64,000 nucleotides of DNA from Roseovarius nanhaiticus. Its GTDB lineage: Bacteria > Pseudomonadota > Alphaproteobacteria > Rhodobacterales > Rhodobacteraceae. Made by a program: the position numbers and the translations under genes. Where the stretch lies: assembly GCF_900156535.1 (NCBI RefSeq), contig NZ_FTNV01000003.1, forward strand, positions 124,001 to 188,000, written 5' to 3'. The notes beneath the pieces were generated by a model. It saw only the letters and a list, made by a program, of their open reading frames with translations. It ran no database searches and was not told the origin of the DNA. Positions 7,269-15,695 of this stretch are shown piece by piece. Positions within the stretch are counted from its first letter, which is position 1, and every line of letters starts with the position of its first letter.

Positions 7269-10200
7269 CTACTCCAACTCGATCAGCAGATCCTTGGCGT
7301 CGATCTGCCCGCCCGGCGTGACGTGGACGGATTTGACCACGGCGTCGCGTTCGGCATGCAGGCCCGTCTCCATTTTCATCGCCTCGATGGTGAGCAGCAG
7401 ATCGCCGGCCTTGACGGTCTTGCCGGCCACTGCCGACACGCTGGCCACGACCCCTGGCATGGGGGCACCGATATGGTTTGCGTTTCCAGGCTCGGCCTTG
7501 GGGCGGGCAGCGGTCGTCGCCTTGACCATACGGTTGGGCACGCGGACGACACGGGGCTGGCCGTTCAATTCGAAAAAGACGCGAACATCGCCGTCCTCGC
7601 CGGTTTCGCCCACGGCTTGCAGCCTGATTTCCATCGTTTTGCCAGGGTCGATCTCGGCGGTGATCTCTTCGCCCGGCTCCATCCCGTAGAAAAACGTGCG
7701 CGTCGGCAGAACGCGTACCGGGCCGTAGATGCGATGGCGGCCCATATAATCAAGGAAGACCTTGGGATACATCAGGTAGCCGTTCAGATCCTCGTCATCG
7801 ACTGATTTGCCCTCCATCTGCGCGCGCGCCTCGGCGCGCGCGGCCTCCAGATCGACAGGGGGCAGATGCGCACCGGGCCGGTCGGTATTGGGCGTCTCGC
7901 CCTTCAGTGCCTTCGCGACCAGTGCCGCGGGAAATCCGCCCGGAGGCTGGCCCAGATTGCCGCGCAGCATGTCGATGACAGAATCGGGGAAGGACGTGTC
8001 GTGGTTCGGGTCCTCGACCTGTGCCCGGCTCAGCCCCTGGGACACCATCATCAGCGCCATGTCGCCCACAACCTTGGACGACGGGGTGACCTTGACGATA
8101 TCGCCGAACATCTGGTTCACATCGGCATATGTCTGCGCCACTTCGGGCCAGCGATCCTCAAGCCCCATGCTGCGTGCTTGCTCGCGCAGGTTGGTGAACT
8201 GCCCGCCCGGCATCTCGTGCAGATAGACCTCCGAGGAGGGCGCCTGCATCGACGATTCGAAGGCCGCATAGTGCCCGCGCACATTGTCCCAGTAATCCGA
8301 GATTTCGCGCACCGCGCCGATGTCGATGCCGGTGTCGCGCTCGGTATGCGCCAGCGCCTCGACAACCGAGCCGAGCGTTGCCTGGCTGGTATTGCCGCTG
8401 AGCGCGTCCATCGCGCAATCGACGGCATCGACCCCTGCATCGGCGGCGGCGAGGATCGTGGCGCTGGCGATGCCGGCGGTGTCATGGGTATGGAAGTGGA
8501 TGGGCAGGCCCACCTCCTCCTTGAGCGCGGCGATCAGTTGGCGTGCGGCGGCGGGCTTCAGCAGGCCCGCCATGTCCTTGAGGCCCAGCACATGCGCGCC
8601 GGCCTTCTCCATCTCGCGCGCCATACCGACATAATATTTCAGGTCATACTTTGCGCGGTCGGGGTTCAGGATATCGCCGGTATAGCAGATCGTGCCTTCG
8701 CAGATCTTGCCAGAGGCGAGGACAGCATCCATCGCGACACGCATGTTTTCGACCCAGTTAAGCGAGTCAAAGACGCGGAAGACATCGACACCGGTCTCGG
8801 CGGCCTGCCGCACGAATTCCTGTACCACGTTGTCCGGGTAGTTGGTGTAGCCGACGCCGTTCGACGCCCGCAACAGCATCTGCGTCATGAGATTCGGCAT
8901 GGCCGCGCGCAGGTCGCGCAGGCGCTGCCACGGGCATTCCTGCAAGAAGCGGTAGGCGACATCAAAGGTCGCGCCGCCCCAGCATTCGACCGAGAAGAGC
9001 TGCGGCAGATGCGCGGCATAGGCGGGCGCGATACGGATCATGTCGCGGCTGCGCATCCGCGTCGCCAGCAGCGACTGGTGTCCGTCGCGCATGGCGGTAT
9101 CGGTGATCAGCAGCTGCTTTTGCGCCTTCATCCAGTCGGCCACGGCCTGCGGGCCTTTTTCCTCCAGGAGGTTGCGTGTGCCGGGCTGTGGCGTGCCGCG
9201 CAGCTTGGGGGGCTGTGGATCCTTCAGCTCGCGGCGTGGCCGGGGGCGGTCCTTGGTCTCGGGGTGCCCGTTCACCGTGATATCCGCGATATAGGTCAGC
9301 ACCTTGGTGCCCCGGTCGCGGCGCGAGCGGAAATTGAAGAGTGCCGGCGTGTCGTCGATGAACTTGGTCGTGTAGGTGTTGTCGAGGAATGTCGGATGCT
9401 TGAGCAGGTTCTCGACGAAGGCGATGTTGGTCGAGACGCCCCGGATACGGAATTCGCGCAAGGCGCGGTCCATCCGCGCGATCGCCGCCTCGGGCGTCTG
9501 CGCATGGGCCGTCACCTTGACCAACAGGCTGTCGTAGAACCGCGTGATGACGCCGCCCGCATAGGCCGTGCCACCATCAAGGCGGATGCCCATGCCGGTG
9601 GCGCTGCGGTAGGCGGTGATGCGGCCGTAATCGGGGATAAAGCTGTTCTGCGGGTCCTCGGTCGTGATGCGTGTTTGCAGGGCGTGGCCGTGCAGGCGGA
9701 TCTCGTCCTGGCTGTCTTTGCGCGTCGCCTCGGCCAGCGTCTTGCCCTCGGCGATCTTGATCTGGGCCTGCACGATGTCGATGCCGGTGACCTCCTCGGT
9801 CACGGTATGTTCGACCTGCACGCGGGGATTCACCTCGATGAAGTAGAACTGCTCGTTGTCCATATCCATCAGGAACTCGACGGTGCCCGCGCATTCGTAA
9901 TTCACGTGCTTGCAGATCTTGTAGCCCAGCTCGCAGACCTCGGCGCGCTGGGCGTCCGTGAGGTAGGGGGCGGGCGCGCGCTCGACCACCTTCTGGTTGC
10001 GGCGCTGGACCGAGCAATCGCGCTCGAAGAGGTGATACATGTTTCCGTGCTTGTCGCCGAGGATCTGCACCTCGACATGGCGGGCGCGCAGGATCATCTT
10101 TTCCAGATACCCCTCGCCATTGCCAAAAGCCGCCTCGGCCTCGCGCCGGCCTTCCAGTACCTTTTCTTCCAGCTCATCGGGCCCGTTGATAGGCCGCATG

Positions 10201-10709
10201 CCGCGCCCGCCGCCACCCCAGGAGGCCTTGAGCATCAGCGGATAGCCCACGGCCTCGGCTTCGGCGCGGATGGCATCCATATCCTCGCCCAGAACCTCGG
10301 TGGCGGGGATGACGGGTACGCCCGCCTCGATGGCGACGCGCCGCGCACTGGCTTTGTCGCCCAGTTGGCGCATCGTCTTGGCCTGCGGGCCGATAAATGT
10401 GATCCCATTTGCGGTGCAGGCATCGACAAAATCCGGATTTTCGCTGAGCAGGCCATAGCCGGGGTGGATCGCATCTGCGCCACATTCCTTTGCGACGCGG
10501 ATGATCTCGTCAATGCTGAGATACGCGGCCACGGGGCCAAGACCGGCGCCGATACGGTACGCCTCATCCGCCTTGAAGCGGTGCAGGCCAAGCTTGTCCT
10601 CTTCGGCAAACACGGCGACGGTGCGCTTGCCCAGCTCGTTTGCGGCTCGCATGATGCGGATTGCAATCTCGCCGCGATTGGCAATCAGGATTTTCTTGAA
10701 CTCAGTCAT
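7269..10709 (-). CDS. pyc: pyruvate carboxylase
   Basis: 1146 aa, the single-chain length expected. It carboxylates pyruvate to oxaloacetate with ATP and bicarbonate. Domain order: biotin carboxylase (KKILIANRGEIA at the start, ATP-grasp loop KASWGGGGRGM, EVNPRVQVEHTVTE), carboxyltransferase TIM barrel (DTAMRDGHQSLLATRMR, FHTHDTAGIASA), then a C-terminal biotinyl domain with the lysine in EAMKMETG. The ATG at 10709 is chosen because the family begins at TEFKKILIANRG; the open frame upstream is unrelated. In an organism using the ethylmalonyl-CoA or methylmalonyl-CoA pathways it is the main anaplerotic enzyme on three-carbon substrates. Confidence 0.97.
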   Translation of the reverse strand: MTEFKKILIANRGEIAIRIMRAANELGKRTVAVFAEEDKLGLHRFKADEAYRIGAGLGPVAAYLSIDEIIRVAKECGADAIHPGYGLLSENPDFVDACTANGITFIGPQAKTMRQLGDKASARRVAIEAGVPVIPATEVLGEDMDAIRAEAEAVGYPLMLKASWGGGGRGMRPINGPDELEEKVLEGRREAEAAFGNGEGYLEKMILRARHVEVQILGDKHGNMYHLFERDCSVQRRNQKVVERAPAPYLTDAQRAEVCELGYKICKHVNYECAGTVEFLMDMDNEQFYFIEVNPRVQVEHTVTEEVTGIDIVQAQIKIAEGKTLAEATRKDSQDEIRLHGHALQTRITTEDPQNSFIPDYGRITAYRSATGMGIRLDGGTAYAGGVITRFYDSLLVKVTAHAQTPEAAIARMDRALREFRIRGVSTNIAFVENLLKHPTFLDNTYTTKFIDDTPALFNFRSRRDRGTKVLTYIADITVNGHPETKDRPRPRRELKDPQPPKLRGTPQPGTRNLLEEKGPQAVADWMKAQKQLLITDTAMRDGHQSLLATRMRSRDMIRIAPAYAAHLPQLFSVECWGGATFDVAYRFLQECPWQRLRDLRAAMPNLMTQMLLRASNGVGYTNYPDNVVQEFVRQAAETGVDVFRVFDSLNWVENMRVAMDAVLASGKICEGTICYTGDILNPDRAKYDLKYYVGMAREMEKAGAHVLGLKDMAGLLKPAAARQLIAALKEEVGLPIHFHTHDTAGIASATILAAADAGVDAVDCAMDALSGNTSQATLGSVVEALAHTERDTGIDIGAVREISDYWDNVRGHYAAFESSMQAPSSEVYLHEMPGGQFTNLREQARSMGLEDRWPEVAQTYADVNQMFGDIVKVTPSSKVVGDMALMMVSQGLSRAQVEDPNHDTSFPDSVIDMLRGNLGQPPGGFPAALVAKALKGETPNTDRPGAHLPPVDLEAARAEARAQMEGKSVDDEDLNGYLMYPKVFLDYMGRHRIYGPVRVLPTRTFFYGMEPGEEITAEIDPGKTMEIRLQAVGETGEDGDVRVFFELNGQPRVVRVPNRMVKATTAARPKAEPGNANHIGAPMPGVVASVSAVAGKTVKAGDLLLTIEAMKMETGLHAERDAVVKSVHVTPGGQIDAKDLLIELE

Positions 10710-10889
10710 GGCGCGTCCCCATTCATCGTTTCTTGTGCGGGCGCTGGGCCCGGTTGCGCGCAGAGTGCAAATCGCCGCAGCGCAGCGCAACTTTATTCTG
10801 AGTTTGTAGGAATTGCCGGGGCAGGGCGCAACGGATGCGGCGCGTTGGCTACCCCTTTGCGACATTTGCTACCCGGCTGGGCGCGTGCA

Positions 10890-12029
10890 TTACACACGGC
10901 TTATCAGCCGTGCAGGCAGGTCGGGCAGGCTGCGTGCGCCCAACTGGCCCATATTGGCAGTCATGTCCGCCGTCAAAATGCGCACGAGGTGGTCCAGCCC
11001 CTCGGGGCCAAGCGCGGCCAGCGCGTAATGCCAGGGCCGCGCCATCATGACGAAACTGGCACCAAGTGCGATGGCGCGCAGGATGTCGAGACCGCCGGTG
11101 ATACCGCCATCGAAGATCAGGGGCAGGTCCGTCGCGGCGCGCATGAGCGGCAGCTGCCGGGCGCTGGCGGGTGCGCCGTCGAATTGGCGCCCGCCGTGAT
11201 TCGAGATCCAGACCGCATCGACGCCCGCAGCCTCCAGCATCGGCAGATCCGCGGGATCGAGCACGCCCTTGACCACCAGCGGCCCGTCCCAATGTGCGCG
11301 CAGCCAGTCCAGATAGGCGGCATCGGGCGATGTGCGCAGCAGGTATCCCGCATGCGCGGTCGATGGCAGGCCCGAGGTATCACCCGCATATTTGTCGATC
11401 ATCCGCATGCGCGGCATGCCGCGCTGCGCCATGCCCATCGCCCAGGCCGGGCGCATGGCAACTTGCGCCATGAGGCGCGGGGTCAGGCGCGGGGGCTGCG
11501 TCAGGCCCGAGCGCGTCTGACGCTCGCGCCGGGAGGCGACGGGCACATCGACTGTCAGCACCAGCACCGAAAAGCCGGACGCCTTCGCGCGCTCCAGCAT
11601 GTCGCGGCGAATGCCCTCGTCGCGCGGCGGATAGAGCTGAAACCAGCCATGCGCGCCCAAATGCGGCGCGACGTCCTCGGGCGTCTGTGCCGCCACGGTC
11701 GAGAGGGTATAGGGCATGTCCGCCTTTGCCGCGGCGCGGGCCAGATGGCCCTCGGCATCCGGCCAGATCAGGCCCGACATGCCCACGGGGCCGATACCGA
11801 AGGGCAGGGCCATGTTCCGCCCGAAAAGCGTGGTCGTCAGATCGGGCGCGAATTCACCGTGCAGGATCGAGGGCATCATCTCGACCTCTTGCAGCGCGGC
11901 GGGGCCGGCATGGCGCGCGCGCTCGGTCCCGGTGCCGCTGTCGAGATATTCCCAGACGAAACGGGGCAGGCGCGCGCGGGCGCGGGCCTTGAGGTCGGCG
12001 ATCGCGGGATAGGTGCTGTCATGGCTCAT
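10890..12029 (-). CDS. FMN-dependent alpha-hydroxy-acid dehydrogenase (L-lactate dehydrogenase-like)
   Basis: 379 aa. FMN-binding TIM barrel: N-terminal ARLPRFVWEYLDSGTGTE, PFGIGPVGMSGL, FQLYPPRDE, DVPVASRRERQTRSG, then KGVLDPADLP, WISNHGGRQFDG (catalytic His and Arg) and IFDGGITGGLDI. The family oxidises L-2-hydroxy acids (lactate, glycolate, mandelate); in LldD-type enzymes electrons go to quinone. The specific substrate is uncertain. ATG 12029 is used; an in-frame ATG three codons upstream is equally possible, and neither has a good Shine-Dalgarno. A role feeding pyruvate to the nearby pyruvate carboxylase is attractive but inferred. Confidence 0.85.
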   Translation of the reverse strand: MSHDSTYPAIADLKARARARLPRFVWEYLDSGTGTERARHAGPAALQEVEMMPSILHGEFAPDLTTTLFGRNMALPFGIGPVGMSGLIWPDAEGHLARAAAKADMPYTLSTVAAQTPEDVAPHLGAHGWFQLYPPRDEGIRRDMLERAKASGFSVLVLTVDVPVASRRERQTRSGLTQPPRLTPRLMAQVAMRPAWAMGMAQRGMPRMRMIDKYAGDTSGLPSTAHAGYLLRTSPDAAYLDWLRAHWDGPLVVKGVLDPADLPMLEAAGVDAVWISNHGGRQFDGAPASARQLPLMRAATDLPLIFDGGITGGLDILRAIALGASFVMMARPWHYALAALGPEGLDHLVRILTADMTANMGQLGARSLPDLPARLISRV

Positions 12030-12161
12030 GCGCGGCATTTGGCGCGCGCGCCGCGCCCTTGTCCAGACGCGATTTGCGCGAATGAATACCCGTTATGCAG
12101 CGCGCCTTTAAGGCCTGCGGGCGGCTGGACATTCCGCCGCTCATCCCCTCTCAATGCACGA

Positions 12162-13067
12162 ATGGATACCGAGACGAACGCGCGCCCCGGCTGGGGGATT
12201 TTCTGGATGGTCGTGACCGGCATCCTCTTTGTTGGCGTGACTGCACTGGTCAAGACGATCGGGCCGCGCATTCCTGCCGCCGAAAGCGCGTTCTTGCGCT
12301 ACGCTCTGGGCCTCGTGTTGCTGATCCCGGCCATTCCGGCCATGCGGCGGGCGCGGATCACGCCGCGGCTTTGGACGATCTTCACCATACGCGGTGCGGT
12401 GCATACGGTGGGGGTGATGCTGTGGTTCTACGCCATGGCGCGTATTCCCATCGCGGATGTGACGGCGATGAATTACCTCTCGCCCATTTACGTGACGATC
12501 GGCGCCGCGCTTTTCCTGGGGGAGCGTCTGGCGATGCGGCGTCTGATCGCGGTACTGGTCGCGCTGCTTGGCGCCGTCATCATCCTGCGGCCGGGTCTGC
12601 GCGAGGTCGGGCCGGGGCATCTGGCGATGCTGGTCACGGCCATCGGCTTTGGCGGCTCGTATCTGCTGGCCAAGCTGCTGACCGATGAAAATTCGCCCGC
12701 GGTCGTGGTGACGATGCTGTCGCTGACCGTGACCGTCGGACTTGCCCCTTTCGCGCTTCTGAATTGGGTGACGCCCACGCTGCTGGAGCTGGTCACTTTG
12801 TTCGGGGTCGCGGTGCTGGCGACGGCGGGGCATTACACCATGACGCTGGCCTTCCGGGCCGCGCCGCTGGCGGTGACGCAGCCCATGACGTTTTTGCAAC
12901 TTGTCTGGGCCGTCCTCTTGGGCGCGCTTGTGTTTGGCGAAGCGGTGGATCCCTTCGTGGTACTGGGCGGCCTCGTCATCGTGGGATCGGTCAGCTTCAT
13001 TACATGGCGCGAGGCGATGCTGAAGCGCCGGGCGATCACGCCGCCCGCAAATGCGACGAAGTTCTAG
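12162..13067 (+). CDS. DMT-superfamily permease (EamA domains)
   Basis: 301 aa with about ten hydrophobic helices in two EamA repeats (roughly 10-140 and 150-290), the drug/metabolite transporter layout. Features include FLRYALGLVLLIPA and NYLSPIYVTIGAALFLGERL in the first half and PLAVTQPMTFLQLVWAVLLGALVFGE in the second. Inner-membrane exporter of unknown substrate. The start at 12162 fits the short hydrophilic N-terminus (MDTETNARPGWG) before helix 1. Divergent from the lactate dehydrogenase-like gene. Confidence 0.88.
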   Translation: MDTETNARPGWGIFWMVVTGILFVGVTALVKTIGPRIPAAESAFLRYALGLVLLIPAIPAMRRARITPRLWTIFTIRGAVHTVGVMLWFYAMARIPIADVTAMNYLSPIYVTIGAALFLGERLAMRRLIAVLVALLGAVIILRPGLREVGPGHLAMLVTAIGFGGSYLLAKLLTDENSPAVVVTMLSLTVTVGLAPFALLNWVTPTLLELVTLFGVAVLATAGHYTMTLAFRAAPLAVTQPMTFLQLVWAVLLGALVFGEAVDPFVVLGGLVIVGSVSFITWREAMLKRRAITPPANATKF

Positions 13068-13106
13068 GCGGCGCCGCGCAAAGACGGCCTTCACCATCCG
13101 CGCATG

Positions 13107-13139
13107 AAAAATGCCGCCGGGCAAGTCGCCCGGCGGCAT
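13107..13139 (-). terminator. rho-independent terminator of the binding-protein gene
   Basis: Perfect 12-bp stem ATGCCGCCGGGC/GCCCGGCGGCAT (13111-13122 with 13128-13139, loop AAGTC). On the minus strand it is followed by a T run (13107-13110 plus the end of the stem), so it ends the minus-strand transcript of the substrate-binding protein. The plus strand lacks a T tail. Confidence 0.85.
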
Positions 13140-13199
13140 CTGGCTGATCCGGAACCGGGGCGATGATCGCCCCGGCCTGAGTATACCGGCCTCAGTGGA

Positions 13200-14756
13200 T
13201 CAGGCGAACCACCAACGCTCGGCCCAACGCTCGCCGTCCATGTCCCAGTTGGACGCCAGCGTCTCGGGCTTGCCGATCTTCTTGGTCGTGGCAAAGACGT
13301 AGTTGGCAAACATCGGAATGATGATCGCGCCTTGGGTGCTGACGATCTCCTGCAGCTCCCAATACTGCTGGCGGCGCTTGTCCTGGTCCAGCTCGGCACG
13401 GGCCTGAACCAGCAGCTCGTCGAACTTTTCGTTGCACCAGAAACCATCGTTCCACTCGGCGCCGCAGGTATAGGCGGTCGAGAACATCTGGTCCTGCACA
13501 GGGCGGCCGCCCCAGTAGACCGCCGAAAACGGCTTCTTCATCCAGACATCGGACCAGTAGCCGTCATTCGGCTCGCGCACGACCTTCAGATCGATGCCCG
13601 CGGCCTTGGCCGAGTTCTGATAGAGCGTCGCCGCATCGACCGCGCCTGCGAAGGCCGCGTCCGCTGCCGAGAGGCTGACCTCGAGGCTGTCGAGACCAGC
13701 TTCCTTGAGGTAGAACTTGGCCTTGTCTGGATCGTAGGTCTTTTGCTCCAGCTCGGTGTTGTAGAACTGCTGGCCCTGGCCGATCGGCACGTCGTTCCCG
13801 ACCGAGCCATAGCCAAAGAGGATTTTCTCGACCAGCTCCTCGCGGTTGATGGCGTATTTCATCGCCAGGCGCACGTTCACGTCGTCATAGGGCGCCTGAT
13901 TGGCGGACATGGCGAAGGTGAAATGCTGCGTGCCAGCGACCGAACTGATGTCGAGATCGGGGTTGCGCGACAGAAGGCCGATTGTCTTGAGGTCCAGCTT
14001 GTCGACCGTGTCGACATCGCCCGAGACGAGCGCGGTGGTGCGCGCGTTCTGGTCGGTCAGCGACAGCATCTCGATGCTGTCGAACCATGCCACATCCTTG
14101 CGCCAATGGTTTTCGTTGCGCACCAGCGTTGAGGTGACGCCGGGCTTGAATGTCTCAAGCACGTAGCTGCCGCAGCCATCGCCCGATTTCCAGTCGATGC
14201 CGTCATCCGTCGCCGGCAGGATCGGCAGGTGATAATCGCTGAGGATGAAGGGGAAGTCGGCATTGCCGCCGTCGAGGGCAAAGACAACCGTGTCGCCGTC
14301 GATGGTGATGTCCTGGATCGGTGCGACGATGGGTGTCGCTGCCGATACCGCGTTTTCGCCGCGGTGAAAATTGATCGAGGCGACCACGTCTTCGGGTGTC
14401 AGCGTCTTGCCCGAGTGGAACGTGATGCCGTTGCGGATCTTGAAACGCCATGTCTTGGCGTCTTCGGAGGCTTCCCAGCTTTCCGCGACGAGCGGCCCGA
14501 CCGAGCCGTCGGCCAGCACTTCTGTCAGGTGGCCGTCCTTGGCGTGGGTGATGGCGATCGTATAGCCGTTTTCCCACGTGCCGGGATTCAGCGTATCGGT
14601 CGTCTGGCCGTGGCCCTTGCCGACGCGCAGATGGCCGCCCTTCTTGGGCGTCGAGGCATAGGCCCCGCCCAGCGGCAGCGACGCTGCGATGGCGCCAGCG
14701 GCGGTGGTTTTCAGAAATCCGCGCCTGTCGAGGCGTCCATTCGTGATGAGCGACAT
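13200..14756 (-). CDS. ABC transporter substrate-binding protein, family 5 (peptide/nickel type), Tat signal
   Basis: 518 aa. N-terminal RRGFLK with a hydrophobic stretch (AAGAIAASLPLGGAYA) is a twin-arginine signal, so the protein is exported folded. The body is the SBP_bac_5 fold: TDTLNPGTWENGYT, PLVAESWEASEDAKTWRFKIR, GITFHSGKTLTPEDVV and NVRLAMKYAINREELV. Binds an oligopeptide-like or other small ligand in the periplasm. No permease or ATPase is adjacent, so it is an orphan binding protein. Its divergent neighbours are betI and betC, and the BetI-like palindrome lies in the shared upstream region, which raises the possibility of an osmolyte-related ligand. Start at ATG 14756 places the RR motif at residues 11-12. 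Confidence 0.9.
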   Translation of the reverse strand: MSLITNGRLDRRGFLKTTAAGAIAASLPLGGAYASTPKKGGHLRVGKGHGQTTDTLNPGTWENGYTIAITHAKDGHLTEVLADGSVGPLVAESWEASEDAKTWRFKIRNGITFHSGKTLTPEDVVASINFHRGENAVSAATPIVAPIQDITIDGDTVVFALDGGNADFPFILSDYHLPILPATDDGIDWKSGDGCGSYVLETFKPGVTSTLVRNENHWRKDVAWFDSIEMLSLTDQNARTTALVSGDVDTVDKLDLKTIGLLSRNPDLDISSVAGTQHFTFAMSANQAPYDDVNVRLAMKYAINREELVEKILFGYGSVGNDVPIGQGQQFYNTELEQKTYDPDKAKFYLKEAGLDSLEVSLSAADAAFAGAVDAATLYQNSAKAAGIDLKVVREPNDGYWSDVWMKKPFSAVYWGGRPVQDQMFSTAYTCGAEWNDGFWCNEKFDELLVQARAELDQDKRRQQYWELQEIVSTQGAIIIPMFANYVFATTKKIGKPETLASNWDMDGERWAERWWFA

Positions 14757-15083
14757 ATGTAACTTCCCTTTTGTCGTTTCTCTCAAGGTCTTCTTGTCTC
14801 GTCCCGCCGGTCGCGGCGGGGGGTGCCTTGTGATCCCGGCTGTAAAATACACGGGGGCGGAGGCCGGGCCCGCCGGCCGCCTCTGCCCCGTTGCTTCGGG
14901 GCGGGCAGACCAGCCGCGCCGCATGAAGGTATGCCGCGGTGCGCCCAGCTTGCAACCGCTAATGGCGTGCGGAACGCCGCGAGCCTGCGGGATGCGGAAG
15001 TCTTCTGGTTATTGATTGACGAGTCAATAAAAAATAAGTAGCGCGGTTGTGAGCCTTGTGTGACAAAAAAAGGATGCGCCCGC
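14757..15083. other. intergenic region between binding protein and betI: operator and GC-rich hairpins
   Basis: 327 bases without a gene. It holds the BetI-like palindrome (15011-15030) near the betI side. On the binding-protein side are two GC-rich hairpins: GGCCGG/CCGGCC (14862-14867 with 14873-14878) and CTGCCCCG pairing with CGGGGC-GGGCAG (14883-14890 with 14897-14908). These would lie in a long 5' leader of the minus-strand gene. No riboswitch class is recognised. Confidence 0.5.
15011..15030. promoter_or_regulatory. BetI-like operator palindrome
   Basis: ATTGAC-GA-GTCAAT (15015-15028), a perfect 6-bp inverted repeat with a 2-base spacer in an A/T-rich context, also overlapping a direct ATTG-ATTG repeat. 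It resembles known BetI sites (ATTGA...TCAAT). It lies 55 bases before the betI start codon, fitting autorepression relieved by choline. Confidence 0.65.
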
Positions 15084-15695
15084 GTGCCGAAAATCGGGAT
15101 GGAGCCCATACGCCGCGCCGCGCTTGTCAGCGCCACGATCCAGGAGATCGGCGTTCAGGGCACGCTTGATGTCACGGTCGCGCAGATCGCGCGGCGTGCG
15201 GGCATGTCGCCGGGGCTGGCGCATCACTATTTCGGCTCCAAAGAGCAGATATTCACGGCGGCGATGCGTCATATCCTGACGCTATATGCTGCGCAGGTGC
15301 GCGGGGCGCTGTTGATGGCGCAGTGTCCGCGCACCCGGATCGAGGCGATCATTCGCGCCAGTTTCACGGCGATGAGTACACGCCCCGAGCATATCGCCGC
15401 CTGGCTGAATTTCTACGTTCAGGCCCGCAAATCGCCCGAGACTGCGCGCCTGCTGGCGATTTACCATCGCCGCCTCAAGTCGAACTTGCACCACGCTTTT
15501 GCACAACTGGCGCCCGCGCGGGCCGATATTCTGGCGCGCGGCGTCGCGGCCATGATCGACGGGCTTTACTGTCGTCATGCTGTGGCCGGGGGCGGAGATA
15601 TCTCGCACGATGCCGTCGAGACGCTGATGCATTACGTGGCGCTGGCGCTGGACGATGAGACCCCTAACAACGCACCCGCAGGAGAGACTTCATGA
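15084..15695 (+). CDS. betI: TetR-family choline-responsive repressor BetI
   Basis: 203 aa. N-terminal PKIGMEPIRRAALVSATI is the BetI signature, followed by the TetR helix-turn-helix TVAQIARRAGMSPGLAHHYF (about 33-52) and a helical ligand domain. BetI represses glycine-betaine synthesis genes and releases DNA when choline is present. GTG 15084 is chosen because AAGGA lies 9 bases upstream and family members begin at PKIGMEP; a GTG at 15060 is further from any ribosome site. Overlaps betC by 4 bases (ATGA). Confidence 0.92.
   Translation: MPKIGMEPIRRAALVSATIQEIGVQGTLDVTVAQIARRAGMSPGLAHHYFGSKEQIFTAAMRHILTLYAAQVRGALLMAQCPRTRIEAIIRASFTAMSTRPEHIAAWLNFYVQARKSPETARLLAIYHRRLKSNLHHAFAQLAPARADILARGVAAMIDGLYCRHAVAGGGDISHDAVETLMHYVALALDDETPNNAPAGETS

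Noticed and set aside
7866..12161. Very long plus-strand open frame running opposite pyruvate carboxylase and the lactate dehydrogenase-like gene into the DMT permease
   Set aside because: Antisense frame of high-GC coding DNA. The translated part before 12162 has no domain and ignores real genes; only the permease part from 12162 is accepted.
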